A stretch of DNA of 64,000 nt from Gymnorhina tibicen (taxonomy: Eukaryota > Chordata > Aves > Passeriformes > Artamidae). The notes beneath the pieces were generated by a model, which did not search any database, was not told where the DNA came from, and saw only the letters and a program-made list of their open reading frames with translations. The stretch lies in assembly GCA_013399875.1 (NCBI GenBank), contig VXAZ01009688.1, positions 62,830 to 126,829 of the forward strand. Direction: 5' to 3'. Below, piece by piece: positions 9,990-21,872 of the stretch. A program made the position numbers and the translations under genes. Each line of letters opens with the position of its first letter. Position 1 is the first letter of the stretch.

Positions 9990-11507
9990 CGTGAGCGGGT
10001 CTGCCCATGGTTGCTGGTAGATCTGCCAGAACCAGCAAAGCCTCTGTGCTGCTGCCTCTCTGCTCCTCACTGCCAAGAAATGCAGGCCATTTTTACAGAA
10101 ACAGTTTTGAGCCATAACAATATGCTGGAGAACAGCAGGCTCTTGGGGGCAGAGAGAAAGCAGCATTTAAAATTAAGAAAAAATTGTATTCAAATAGAAC
10201 AGTTTACGGTTGTCGCATTCATTTTTAACAGAGCAAAAGGAAAACCCCATGAATTCACCTTTCTGTGTATTCCTGCAGATTGGAATGCCTCGTGCCTTGT
10301 TTACTTGCAATTCTCTGCACATTTCTGCGGGGTAAATCAGCTTGGATGCAACAAGAACCAGCCTGGTTCCTGCCAAACCCTCAGGGGCCTGAGGACAACT
10401 GAACCGAGCTGGATCCTGTGGGGTGGGCAGGATTTAGAGGCAGAACTTGGGTCCTGCTGTGCAGCCCAGCCCGGGGTAAGTCAAATGTTGTTGTCATCCA
10501 GCTCTAGCTTGGGAACAGATCTGCTCTGTCCTCACACACTCAGGGCTGCTCCTGTTTCCTGCTCCCTTCCGTGCTGTGGGCGATCCCGGGAGCGCTGCAG
10601 CGGGGTTTGGGAGCGGGGGAGCTGCTGCTGCGGGGCTGCTGTGGGTCAGTCCCTTCTGAGAGACCTCCAGAGTGGTGCCAAATCCCTGAGCCCGGCTCTG
10701 GGGCTGCTGGAGCTGAGCTGCCCTGCCCAGCACTGGATAAAAGGTCGGGGTAGTGGTGCCTTCAGCCCGGCCCCTTGTACAGCTCCTGGTCCCTTCCAGC
10801 CCTGGCCAAAGGCTGCTGACCACGCAGGGTGTGGGGCTGGCCCTTGCAGGCTGACCCAGCCCTGCCCTCAGTCCCCTTACACTCGTGGTTTGTGCTGTAA
10901 ACGATCTGTAATTAATTACCCAGAGGTGCAGCTGCTTTGGGTTACAGATGGGAACTTGAGCAGGTCCCTGGTCCCAGTTCCAGCTCCTGAGCAGTGCTCT
11001 GGTGAAACCAAGGAGCAGTGCAGGAGCAGAGCGTTCCTCATCTTTACTGCCAGATTGGCTGGTGACCTTTGTCTGCCAAGCCGCGAGCGAGGGATGCTGC
11101 CAGTGCCCAAATACAGTGCTCCACAAGTGGGTTTGCAGTCAGGAATGAACAGGGAAAGTGTTAGAGGCCTGTCCGTGCAGCTGTGTGTGGTTTCTGCAGA
11201 GAAAGCACTGGGTAATGTGTTAATTAGCCCATTTTTATCTGCGTGGCTAATGCCATTCGGAAAAATAAAATGCTGTAAGGGGAAAAGAGCCCGAGGAGAA
11301 CAGCGTGTGAGACGTATCCCTTTAATGTATGGCACAGCACCTCCGAGGGGAATGTTCTTGTTTGCTGTTGGGCAGGATAATGATGATTACCAGGCTGAGG
11401 GAAGCAGGAGCTGCTCCTTTAGCCCGTGTTTGCTGCCAGCCCTGAGTTTGAGGGAGGAGCTGAGCCCTTCGAGCGTTGCTTTGCTGTTGGGTACAAATAA
11501 AAACTGA
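9990..11507 (+). other. Longest open frame in the window (505 codons stop to stop), unrecognised
   Basis: The frame is open from just after a TGA at 9987-9989 to the TGA at 11505-11507. The first in-frame ATG is at 10080, with G at -3 and C at +4, giving about 475 residues. The product is rich in Ser, Cys, Leu and Pro with no recognisable motif, signal peptide or repeat. No CR1 lies inside. An AATAAA (11495-11500) sits next to the stop codon, but it is a common hexamer. A minus-strand frame (10,494-11,126) is also open, which weakens the coding case. It may be a lineage-specific gene, a degraded remnant or chance. Confidence 0.15.
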
Positions 11508-12589
11508 ATTAACAGCAGAGCCTTCCCCAGCAGCTCCCATTTGTGAGGATGTCTTTGGGAACTCGACGGTAAATCAGTAATTGTGCGTTGGGAAATGGCA
11601 GAGACAAGTTCATACACATTTGTTACGTAGGGAGACCTCTCCAGGTGCTCCTCTGCTCTGCCATTACTGTAATACATGGTTTATTTTACCAGCTTGTGTA
11701 TCTCACTGAGAAATGGATCTATCAATTTATGTAGGCATTGTGGTCCTCTTTCCATTCCTGTAATAGCTGCTGTATTTCAGCCATTTATACATGGCACTAA
11801 ACTCGGGGTTTTTTTTGTTCAGAAAATGTTTTTGCTTTAAACCACAAGTTGCAGCTGATACAGTTACAGAAATGCCCCATTCTCTGGGAACTTTCTTGGA
11901 GTAGAAAGCTCATTTTAGTGTGGGGTTTTGGAGAAGTCTCTGAAGGCAATTAAAAAAGCAAACCCTAAAATTCTGTGGAGTTCTGAGTGCCCACAGTGGG
12001 GGTTAAAGTGATTTTTAGCTATGCCTGGGGTTTTTCTTATCTAGGGGTATAATTGGCTGATTTTCCTGTCTAGTCAGGTCTGATACTGGTGGGTCTGAAG
12101 TGCCCCAGAGGAGGGGCACTTGGGGAGGCTCAGCCCTGGTGCCCCTTAGATGGACCACATTTCTCCCCTTGAATTTTTCCATTTCACATTTTTCCAGGCC
12201 CGTCCCAGCACAACTCTGGGACTTGTCTTGCTCCTGAGACAGGCACAGTTGTGGAAAAGTCTCCAGAGCTAGAGACATACAAAGCTAAGGTCAAAAGGAT
12301 TTTGGTGGAAAAGTGGAGTCCTTAAAGAGAGCCCTGAGAAAAGATGGTCTGCCCAAACTTTGTTTGTTGTCTGTCTAGACTTTGCAGCCCTCAGGATGTT
12401 TTTGTTTTCTGCAGCTCTGAGTTATGAATGGCCTTCACTTTTTCTACCTTTCAATTCAACAAAAGAGCAGGAGGAATAAAGCAGAAGGAAGAGTAATCCC
12501 CATGGGAATGGGTGGAATTGTGGCATTCAGAAAGGGTGACAGTCCAGTGAGGACATTTCTATTGTCTCCCCTGAGTTACTGCTAAGGAG
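11508..12589. other. Non-coding segment, nothing recognised
   Basis: Mostly AT-rich DNA. The short minus-strand frames at 11,322-11,677 and 12,015-12,278 have no domain. No repeat was recognised. Confidence 0.5.
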
Positions 12590-13020
12590 GCAAAGCACGG
12601 GTGCAGGCAGTGACTCCAGGCTGTCCAGCTCCCTCAGGATGCACCCCTTCCCTCCAGGTGTATCCCTTCCCTCCAGCACCACCCACCTTGGTGTCCTGGC
12701 ACACCTGGAGAGGGTGCCTTGACCCCACAGTCTGTGTCACTGTGGAAGATGTCAAACAGCGTCAGTCCCAACCCCGAGGAAAGTCCCTGGTCACTGCTCT
12801 CCCTCCACGTGGACAATGGGCTCCTGGAGCAGACAGTTCCCTATCCCTGAGCTGTCCATCCACCAAATCCAGTCTCTCCAGTCTGGAGACAAGGATGTCA
12901 TGTGGGGCAGCATCCAGTGCTTTGCACAAGTCCAGGTAGCTGATGTCAGCCGCTCTTCCCTTCTCCACCAACGCTGTGACTCTGTCCCAGGAGGCCACCA
13001 AATTCGTCAGGTCTGATTAA
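12590..13020 (-). mobile_element. CR1 LINE internal fragment with degenerate reverse-transcriptase region
   Basis: Read on the minus strand, 12,762-13,001 encodes [20 protein letters not shown]. This matches RT motif A of CR1 ORF2 (Y-x-D-x-x-K-A-x-D, with a catalytic Asp). A second piece in a different frame (12,634-12,816) keeps [16 protein letters not shown], which matches the segment after RT motif B. The stretch between A and B is shorter than in intact CR1 elements, and the frame shifts between the pieces. The YADD-type active-site motif is absent. This is a dead, internally deleted retrotransposon remnant, and unlike the other copies it is not a 3' tail. Confidence 0.85.
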
Positions 13021-14580
13021 CCTCCTGTCTCTTTCTTCAATCTCCCCTGAACAGCTTTGGGATAAAAGATGTGCTCAAGATGAAAGAAAGAGCACCACCA
13101 CACAAAGGCATTAAAGCTCACAGAGCTCAGCAAGAGAAATGGAATCTTTTATCTCAGCTGGAGCATTTCTCCGAGCGAAAAAGTGACAAACCCGTGATCC
13201 ACTCCAGCACCATCCCTGAGGAGCTGCCCAAGCTGGCTGGAGCCATCCCAAGCCACTCACTTGGATCACTTTGGGTTGGCTGAAATGCCATAAAATGACA
13301 ATAAAGTGGCTGTTTTGCAGGAGCTTGAAGCAGTTCCCAGGGGATCCCTTTTGAGGCAGCAGCTCGATCCCAGGTGAGCAGGGTGTGCTGGCAGAGCCCT
13401 TCCCCTCCGTGGAGCGCTCATGCCTTGCCCTGCTGCACTTCTTGAGCTCTCTCTGTGCGATTGCTGCTGCTTCTGCACCTTTGGGCAAGCCCAGAGTTTC
13501 TGGGAAGCTCCACTCACCACAGCTGTTGCTCTGGGGTTTTCCCCTTTCCCAGTAAATCCCCACAGTACCAGCGATCATCTTTGTCTCATCTGCGGTTCGA
13601 AGGGGAAGTGTGAGCCTTGGAAAATGGGGATGTGGAGTTGCTGGTGTTAGAACTGGGCCTGGAAGTGAATCCAGTGTCAGCCAGGAGCTGTGTGCAGACA
13701 CAGCTGTCCAGCAAACCCCTGGAGCTGCAGGAGATGGGGAGAGGTTTGGAGCAGTCACCGTGGGAACAGCGGGGACTCAGGATTTGACGGGAATAAAAGG
13801 TGTGTTGGACCCAGGGAAATGGATCAGTCTCTTACACCAGTATTTAACTAGAGAAACAGATTCCTTCAGGATGTGTGTAACTCAGAGCTGCCTTCCAACC
13901 TTTGGAGCTGAGGGATCCCAAAGCTTCAAAATCTGTATATAAATAGTGGTGCTTTTTCTGTAAATTTAACTGGCTTTTTTTGTTTGAAATTAGGGGATGT
14001 TCACAAGGCCGTGCACAAAATAAGTATGAAAACTGTGGATATTTCACATGAAAACACATGGAGATATTTTCTCAGTGTGGAAGTGGTGCCCTGAAAATGG
14101 TTTTGGAAAGTTCCTGCTCGCTCTCCATGGAGGATTTTGGCTGCCGTGCTTAAGAGTAAGTAGAGCTGCTTTGGCAGTTCATTCCACATTTTAACATGGC
14201 AATGAAAAAATGTTTTGAATGATAACATTCTCTGATGGGGTGTTAACTTCCTTTGTATTGTTACAAAATTAAAATCTGCATTTTTATGCCAGCAAAGTCT
14301 CCACAGGTAAAACTTTAATGTACAACGTGTGGAATATATATTTTAATAATTCAGCACAATTGTGATGGAAAAGAAATCATTGGTGCTGGTATTTGAGCCT
14401 TAATGAACATTCTGGTGCCTTTAATCACCTTGATCTCGTTGGCATTTCGGAAGGGCTGGGTCTGGAAGAGGCGATGATAATATTTTAATATTAACATCAA
14501 ATATTCATGAAGCAACAGCAGTAGTTAGTTCTTACATATGACAACTTTGATATTGTTTTAGTACTTACTCCATTGCGCTG
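13021..14580. other. Non-coding segment, nothing recognised
   Basis: Overlapping open frames on both strands at 13,111-13,942 have no domain. Positions 13,940-14,560 are AT-rich. No repeat was recognised before the CR1 at 14,581. Confidence 0.5.
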
Positions 14581-14648
14581 GGGGTGGAGATGGTTGGACT
14601 CATGATCTTAAAGGTCTTTTCCAACCTTAATAACTCCGTGATTTATGA
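14581..14648 (+). mobile_element. CR1 LINE 3'-tip fragment
   Basis: The block 'ggttggactcatgatcttaaaggtcttttccaaccttaataactccgtgattta' is the last 60 or so bases of a CR1 of the 'ggtcttttccaacctt' type, in sense orientation. Strongly 5'-truncated and diverged at the octamer tail. Confidence 0.8.
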
Positions 14649-17224
14649 CACCTTCCAAAGTATTGCTCTGATCCCTTCGCTCAGTTCTAACGGTCCCAGT
14701 GACATCTGTGGATGAAGTTAATTTATGTTTGAGTGTGGGGTCAAAGAGCAATCAAACAGATCCTAAGCAGTGAAGGATTACTCAAGAAATACTCATGGTT
14801 AAGTAGTAAAAAGTAAATAAAATCTCTGGTTGTTATGATCTTATTCTCAGATAGAAACCAGTTGTTCTTTATGGCTCATGAAACAAATGTGGCTCAAAAA
14901 ATCTCAAACACTTGGTATAAAAATAAATATATTTCCCTGATTAAACAAAAATTAACTTATAGTTTGATTCTTCTGGACTTTGTGTGCTAAATGACAGGTG
15001 TAAGACTAGGAGCTCCTCAGTTTCCGTTTGTACCTCTCACGTCGTCTCTTGGCTTCTGAGACAGTTTTGTTATTCAGAACTGCTCCAATCAGTTCCTGAT
15101 TTCACTGTCAGCCTGAAAAGAGCATATTCGAACTTCAAAAAGAAGAGTCGAGGGGGGAAAAGAAGAAATAGATTCAAAAACAGATTCCCGCAGAGAGTAT
15201 AATCAGGAGTAATTTTGCAGAAATACTGCAAAACAAACTCTGCCTGTTCTAAAGCAAGGGAAATATTGGAAGATCACTCTCTAGTGGTAGCAGCCAAATA
15301 GGTTTTTGAAAGTGTAGTGAGTCCACAGCAATTTTACATCTAATTCTGTGTTTTCCTCATAACAATTTACTGTTTGTTTTGCCCATATTTTCAGTCTCAC
15401 TTGCAGGGCTTGGTGGAGCAATTTTCCCTTAAACAATAGCGGGATTGTGGTGCAAGTCAAAGGGAAAGGAGGGCTCCAGGGGAAGTTGTGATCTCCAGAG
15501 CGAGCTCTGCTCGCTGGGTCAGCTCCTGGCAGGGGGATCTGACAGCCCCGAGAGCCTCTGGGGCAGGAGCTCTCTGAGGGTGAGCAGGCTCATGGAACAT
15601 CAAGGAGATGCTCTGAGCCTTTGCTTTGAAGCCATTGCTCCCAGATTTCATTTTATTAATTCATTCTATTACTTATTAATAAAGTGATCTTCCATTGGAA
15701 GGTGTTTGTTCCATGGGGGCGGATCCTGAGTCTTGTTCCAGAGCTGGCTCTTGTGGGAATGTGTTGTGCTTGCTGCCAAATTTGGGGGGGATCAACACTC
15801 CCTCCCCTCTAAAGTGACATTCGGGGGGTGCTGATTTAAACCAGCCAAAGCTCCAATAATCTTCAGCCAAATGTGATTTTAACCAGATTTGCTGTGCCAG
15901 GCCGCCTCCTTGGGAGGTGCTGTATTTGGCCTGTGAATTCTGCCTGGGTGGAAAATGGGAACCCCTGTTGGTCACTGGGAGTGAAACCGAGAAAAGATCC
16001 TTCCTGACGCGGCTCAGTCCGTACCTAACGTTGCTCATGGAAATTTAAAGGCAATCATCAAGAATTCCCGGTGCAATGAGAGATCTGCAGGAAACGCTGG
16101 CCACAATTAGGCTGGGATGCCAAAAGAGTTGGAGCTAGAAGAGAAAACCTGTTTCCTAAGCACAGAAGGATCTTTTCCAGGTATAAATTCTGAATTTAAA
16201 CTGTAATATTTAAACCAGGTTAGTCCTGGTGAGGAGCAGTTTAGTCTGGGAGGAGATTTGGATTGAACTAAAAGTTACTGCATTCATCAAACCAGCTTCA
16301 GCAGACTTGTTTCTAAAGGCACCAAATATAATTTCCAGAAGTGTTTATCCAATCATATCAACAGGATAAGTGCTTGGGCGCTTCTCAAAATACCACTGGG
16401 AACTTCAGGAAAAATTTCAGCTGTCTGGAGCATGGGTAGCTGTGGTTTTTCATGGTCATTAATACTGGGTTTCGTACCACAGGAGCTGCTGGCGTTGCCA
16501 ATTTGTCACAATGTCACATTCTTGTTGTACCCAGAATATTTAAGATTTGTGCCAGTGTCATTGTGGGCACCTCAGTCTGCAGCCTCATTTCAGATTCCCT
16601 TTGCCCACTGCCCGTCAGTGAAGCATCTGCTGCTCATATGAAATGGTTTAGTCACTTAATCACCCCGGAGCATTGATCTGTCTATAACCTTTTTTAGAAT
16701 AAAGATTTAATGTCACTCCTGGAGGCTGTAGCAGATACCTCCAGTCTGGTCTTGCTGCAGTTTAGGAAAGCTGTTAACGCATTTTTATCTTTTGAGAGTA
16801 CTTTTCAAATAAGAAAGGCAAGCAAAAAAATTTTTTATCTCAGTTGACTTAACAAGTGTTTAACTTGCTGTTGAATATTTCAATAAAAAGGAGTCAAATA
16901 TTATGTTGAAGACACCGGTCTGATTTTAAGACATAAAACTGAGTAAAGCAAGATGGTCAAACACCCAGAGCAGATCCTGACCCTTTCTAACCGGTGAGGA
17001 GGTGAAGAAAGAACAACCCTGTTTCCCTCATTTCCCCCGGAGCTGCTGCAGGTTTGGGATCAGGATGGTGCCCAGCTCTGGAATAAAAGGGTTTTGTGGA
17101 AGGCTCCAGTTAATCACTGGGATCTAGGGCACACTTTTCAAGCTCTGCAGCCTGGGAGAATCACCTGCATTCATCTCTGTCTCAATAAGGTTTGGATGGC
17201 AGAATTGCTCTGCTGCCCTGCAAT
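14649..17224. other. AT-rich non-coding segment
   Basis: No gene, RNA or repeat recognised. Positions 14,700-15,000 and 16,680-16,960 are particularly AT-rich. Open frames are short. Confidence 0.5.
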
Positions 17225-17345
17225 TGAGTTAACTTGACAGCCAGAGTCGCATTGTTATTGGCTGCATACCATTAATTTTGATGTGACATATTTCTTGCTA
17301 ATGGGAACATTCATATTATCGGTATTTTCAAAAGGCAGGAGGAAG
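17225..17345. promoter_or_regulatory. Possible conserved non-coding element
   Basis: Balanced, low-repeat sequence with ATTGTTATTGGCTG (SOX-like ATTGTT plus an ATTGG/CCAAT box), ACCATTAATTTTGATG (homeodomain) and further TAAT-type motifs. This resembles developmental enhancers, but the call is an impression from motif content only. Confidence 0.15.
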
Positions 17346-20099
17346 GAAAAAAGCTCTCCCACAACACTATCAATATTTCCAGGGCAGAGGCAGTGCAGGA
17401 GGGAGCATTCTGCCTTCTGGAGCCTTGCTTTTATTGATTGCTGGAGGTCTTAAAAACCATCTTCACCTTTTTTTCTGCACTCTTTCCCTTCAGAGGCTGC
17501 AAATGCACGTGAAGAGGAAGATTAACATAAACAGATAAAAAAAAAAGTGGAAAAGCAACTGTGTTTCTGTGAGGAATCCTGAAATACCAGGATTTCAGGC
17601 AAAGGGAGCACTGTGCAATAGAAACAGCTCAATGGGGAAGTGGAGTTTAGAGCAGACTAAGGAGTAACTGATGGGCACAGGAGTTAGCTGGATTGGTAAT
17701 GGCTTGAAGTCCTGCTTTTCCGTGATTCTTGTGTGCTGGGAATAACTGGGCTGGTTTCTGTGGGGTGACAGGGGCTGCTGTAGGCATGAGCACAAGGGGG
17801 AATTTAAACCCAGAGCTGCGCAGGAAATGTGGTTCCAGGAAAGACCAAAGCAAACCTTTCCTGCTGCTGCCAGGCAGGGGGCTGGGGTGGGTCTGATGCT
17901 TATCCAGCTCCCAGGAACATCCAAGCAGGAATTCTCCTTTAGGATGCCCTGGCAGGTTTGTCAGCTGATCATGTGTCCTTCCCCCAAAAGCTCTTCCATT
18001 AACCCGGGCGATGGATTTGTTCTCTGCTCTTGTCTCTCCTAAATCAGAGTGGAGGTGACCTGGGAAACAGCAGAAGAGGCTGGTGAGTCACGGAAGGAAA
18101 ATGGGAACAGAACTGGGGCTGGGAGGTTCAAAGGAGCAGCTGAGTGAGGTTACAAATTTTGCTCTCCACCCTCAAATAGAAGGGAAAGGAAACTTTAATA
18201 CGAAAAGAAATCAAATTGTGCTAGGAAATACCCCAGGGAGCAAGCCTGTGGTGTTCTCTGGTGGCAGGGAGGACAGAGGCCTTTTCTGGATAGAGGTTTG
18301 CTGTGGGACCAGGTAATATGGTCACTGGGATGGGTCTGACTTTCAAAGAGTGGGTGCAGCTGCCCCCACATCAACCGGATCTGATTTCCCAGCTCTGGAT
18401 TAGATCCTTTAAAATCAGGTAATAACAAAGTAGCAAACTTTGAGTAAGAAGAGTAATAAAGTAGTAAACAGGCAAAGAGAAGGAGCAAGGTGACCTTGGA
18501 GCCGTGTGAGAACAGCTCTTTCTCTGCTTCCTTCCAAGGAAGTGCTGTGTTTTGGTGAAAGAAGATTATGAAAAGAAAACAGGTTTGAAAGACACCTAGA
18601 AATCCTAAAACGTGAGGAGGGGGCTGATTTTTAAATGATTTTCATTATTTTCTCTATTTATAAAATTGGTGGTGACTGATTTCTGGATTGATAAGATTTC
18701 ATAATGATATTAGAAAATAAATGAACAGATTTTCTCTACCAAGTACATTTTAATTTTGCAAGTACTGCTAAAGTTCCAAATTTAGGCTGACTTTAGAGAC
18801 CCAAGTTCCCTGAAGTAAGCCATGACAAAAAGTTAACATGATCCAGCCAGTCTCACACGAACTACCTCATCTGGGCTGATTTCACAAACTGAAGGAGGGA
18901 ATAATTCAGTCCTGCAGGTGAGTTTGGTCAGAGATTTCGGTGTTATTTCAGCCTGTTATTTCTACCTCAGGTTTTCAGATTTGCAATTACTTTGTGCCAG
19001 TGTGAGAGAGGCACATTTATTGCAACTGAACAGCCCCTGCCTCTGCTGTGTCCCCGTGCCACACCCGGGGACACGGAGCTCCGGCTCCCAATCTCCTCGG
19101 AACAGCGTGGGAGCTCTCCGTGCTCTGGGAATGAAAGGCTTTGGCAGGGCCACGTGAAATCAGAGCACTTTGTGTCACGCTGTGGAGAGGATTGTTATTT
19201 TATGAAAGGAAAACCCATTTCTCAGCAGAATTAAAGTTAATGTGTGGCACCAGAAAAGCCGCGGCGAAGCTCTGCGCTGTAATTTGCTTTCAGAATGAGA
19301 TCTTCTAGTAATGTCAAAGCTGTAGAACAGAAGTCCCTTCAGATGGGCACCTCCACGCGTGTCAGGAAAACCATCAGGCAGGTCTGGAAAATGTTGGAGA
19401 AGCCCCCAGGCCTTGCAGCAGATCAGCCCCCACAGGCTGAGGGTCTGTGCCCCAGCTGCTTCTGCTCAGGTGGTGCCTTGAGCTAAGGATCTTTAAATGC
19501 TTTATCAAATTTTGTTCCACATATAAGATATTGTGCGTCTTGAAGCTCCTTTGTAAGAAAAGAAAATACTGAAATACCCAGGGATGACCTTCAGTAGCTC
19601 ATCCACAAATGTATTTAAAATGGCCAGGCACCACTGCAGAAGGGCCAGCACTTTTCCAGCATCATCTGATTATTTCCTAACCTCTGGCAGCCCCTGCATT
19701 GCTCTGGTATGAAAACATTTTATATATTCAGCTTTTCCTAATGCACTGCCTTGGCTGGCCAGGAGAAAACACTGAGTGGACTCCCACGGAAAACAAAGTA
19801 CCAAACACATGCAGGGCATGCCATGTCCGTGCTTTGTGGGAGCAGGGCCTGGGATGTGGGGCTGCACTTTGCCCTCACTGCTCCTGGAGCTTAATCTGCC
19901 TTTCTTTCAAAGCCTGGCTTTAGGCGTTCCAGCACCTCCTCGTGCTGGTCCCACACATGGACTGACAGCACTCCTGGTACCTGTTCCCTACAAATTTGTG
20001 TGTTGTGAAAGCCTTCCAAGGATTATAATTTACCCTTTGATTTTTTTCTCCGGTGACAGCTTATCTAACTTTGTTTTCATTAAATAACATGGTTCTCTG
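17346..20099. other. Non-coding segment, nothing recognised
   Basis: No repeat family or gene identified. A donor-like CAG|GTGAGT occurs at 18,913-18,921 without a convincing upstream acceptor. Open frames are short and overlap on both strands. Confidence 0.5.
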
Positions 20100-20290
20100 A
20101 AGTGCCTGGGAATATTATTTTTGAAAGACTGCAGGTTAATTATTGAAAATTTCAAAAAGGAAATATTAAGCCAATTATTAAATTAGAGCTGATTATTAAT
20201 CCCGGAGAGATAATTACCAAGGCCTGAGGCAATTTGTCTTCTGTTTGAAATAGATTTTCCCTTGATTAAGTTGTATTTGTCACTTAGTCC
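20100..20290. promoter_or_regulatory. Possible enhancer with dense TAAT motifs
   Basis: Contains GGTTAATTATTG, CCAATTATTAAATTAG, GATTATTAATCC (a bicoid/OTX-type TAATCC) and GATAATTACC within about 130 bases. Homeodomain half-sites are therefore densely packed. Conservation is unknown, and AT-rich composition makes the motifs less informative. Confidence 0.2.
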
Positions 20291-21599
20291 CATGCTTGTT
20301 ACTGCAAAGGACTTTATTATCCTGCAAAGTAGAAAACACTTCTCTGAAGCTGACCCAAAATATCTGGGCAACTTTTGAGCTGAATCCTGTGCAAGGGCAC
20401 ACCAGCTTTGGGGAATAACCCGTCCTTGCTCCCCTCAAAGGCCAACTGCTTCTGAGTGAGTAGGATTTCTACCACAGCAACAAAAAAGAACAATTTATAT
20501 ATGTAAAAACGCATAAAATGTGATTTTGTTTCAGAAACCCACAGGTAATATTGAGCATTAAATGCACATCTTGTAGTGCAATCAAATGGTTGTAGTGAGA
20601 CTTAAAAACTGCTCCAGTAAGAGATAAGTGATGTACGCTCTGAGGCAGCATTAATATTCTGTGCTTGAGTAATGCAGTGGCTGAAGACATTTTAACCCTT
20701 CAGCCCATAAACTGGGAATCTCAGCACATTAAATGGATTTGAGTGCATTATTCTGGATTTTGTGTTGGTTAGACTGTCACGCTAAATACAAGGGGTCTGG
20801 GTCTGGGAATGTTCTGAATGTTTGTGCTTAGACGTGGGTTTAAATCACTTGTGAAACAGCTTTTCTGGATATTTGAGTAGTAAATCTGAATTTAATTGCT
20901 GTGGCAATGATGGTGAAGCACTTTAGAGCTGAGTGGTTCCAGGAGGGCAGAGCCTGTGGGTGCCTGGGAGTTCTTCTGTGCTGTGGCAGCCCATGGGTTT
21001 TTGATGAGGACTGCAGAGGACAGTGAGGGTATTTTCCTTTAATATTTCTCTAGCAAGGTGAAAATGTACCCATGTTTTCCCTAAAGATGGGTTTTTCAGT
21101 GCATCCAGCACAGAGAGGATGAATGTTCTCTGCTTCTTTTCCTGAAAGAATCAGTTTGACAGAAGAATCCTGATTCCTGTGCTCAGTCACTTTTCATCCT
21201 GGAATTCAAAGAGCATTATTCATAACCCCCCTTCTGGAAATTCACCAAAAAATGCTTCATTTTCTCCTCAGCTTAATTTATTTTGCTGTATGCACAGAAA
21301 CAGTGAGGATGCTCAATGTCCATTGTGTCCTGTCCCCCCATCCCTCCCCAAACCTGAGAGGAGAAACATTCCCTTTGGGATCTGTAACAAATGCTGTTTG
21401 TTAGCTCAGATTGAGCAAATCCGAGTTTCTCTCCGTGGACAGCATTTGTGAGGAAGTGCTGCAGTGGAGAAATGGGGTGCCAAGAAAGCTTAGATGGACA
21501 GGTTAGAGGAAAAATGGAAAATATCTCACTAAAGAAAGCAGAATGCTGTTTATAAGGATTCTGGTCTGACTTTACCTTTCTGTGTTGGCAGGGAGCAGC
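20291..21599. other. Non-coding segment, nothing recognised
   Basis: AT-rich DNA with short frames only. No repeat was recognised before the CR1 at 21,600. Confidence 0.5.
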
Positions 21600-21872
21600 G
21601 TTCCTGCCAACAGGAGCGAGAGGGAACGGCCTCAGGCTGTGCCAGGGGAGGCTCAGGGTGGACATCAGCAGGAATTTCTCCATGGAAAGGGTGGTCAGGC
21701 CTTGGAACTGCCCAGGGAGGTTTGGAGTGTCCACCCCTGGAGGTGCCCAAGGAAGGCCTGGAGGTGGCACTCAGGGCTCTGGGCTGGGGACAAGGTGGGG
21801 ATCAGGCACAGCTTGGACTGGATGGGCTGGGAGGGCTTTTCCAGCCTCAGTGATCCTGGGATGCTGTGATTT
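21600..21872 (+). mobile_element. CR1 LINE 3'-end fragment
   Basis: A longer sense copy of the 'ggcctcaggctgtgccaggggaggctcagggtggacatcagcaggaatttctcc' type. It continues through 'ggaactgcccagggaggtttggagtgtccacccctggaggtgcccaaggaagg', 'ttggactggatgggctgggagggcttttccagcctcagtgatcctgggatgctgtgattt'. The same subfamily type appears at 34,838 and 43,007. 5'-truncated. Confidence 0.92.
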
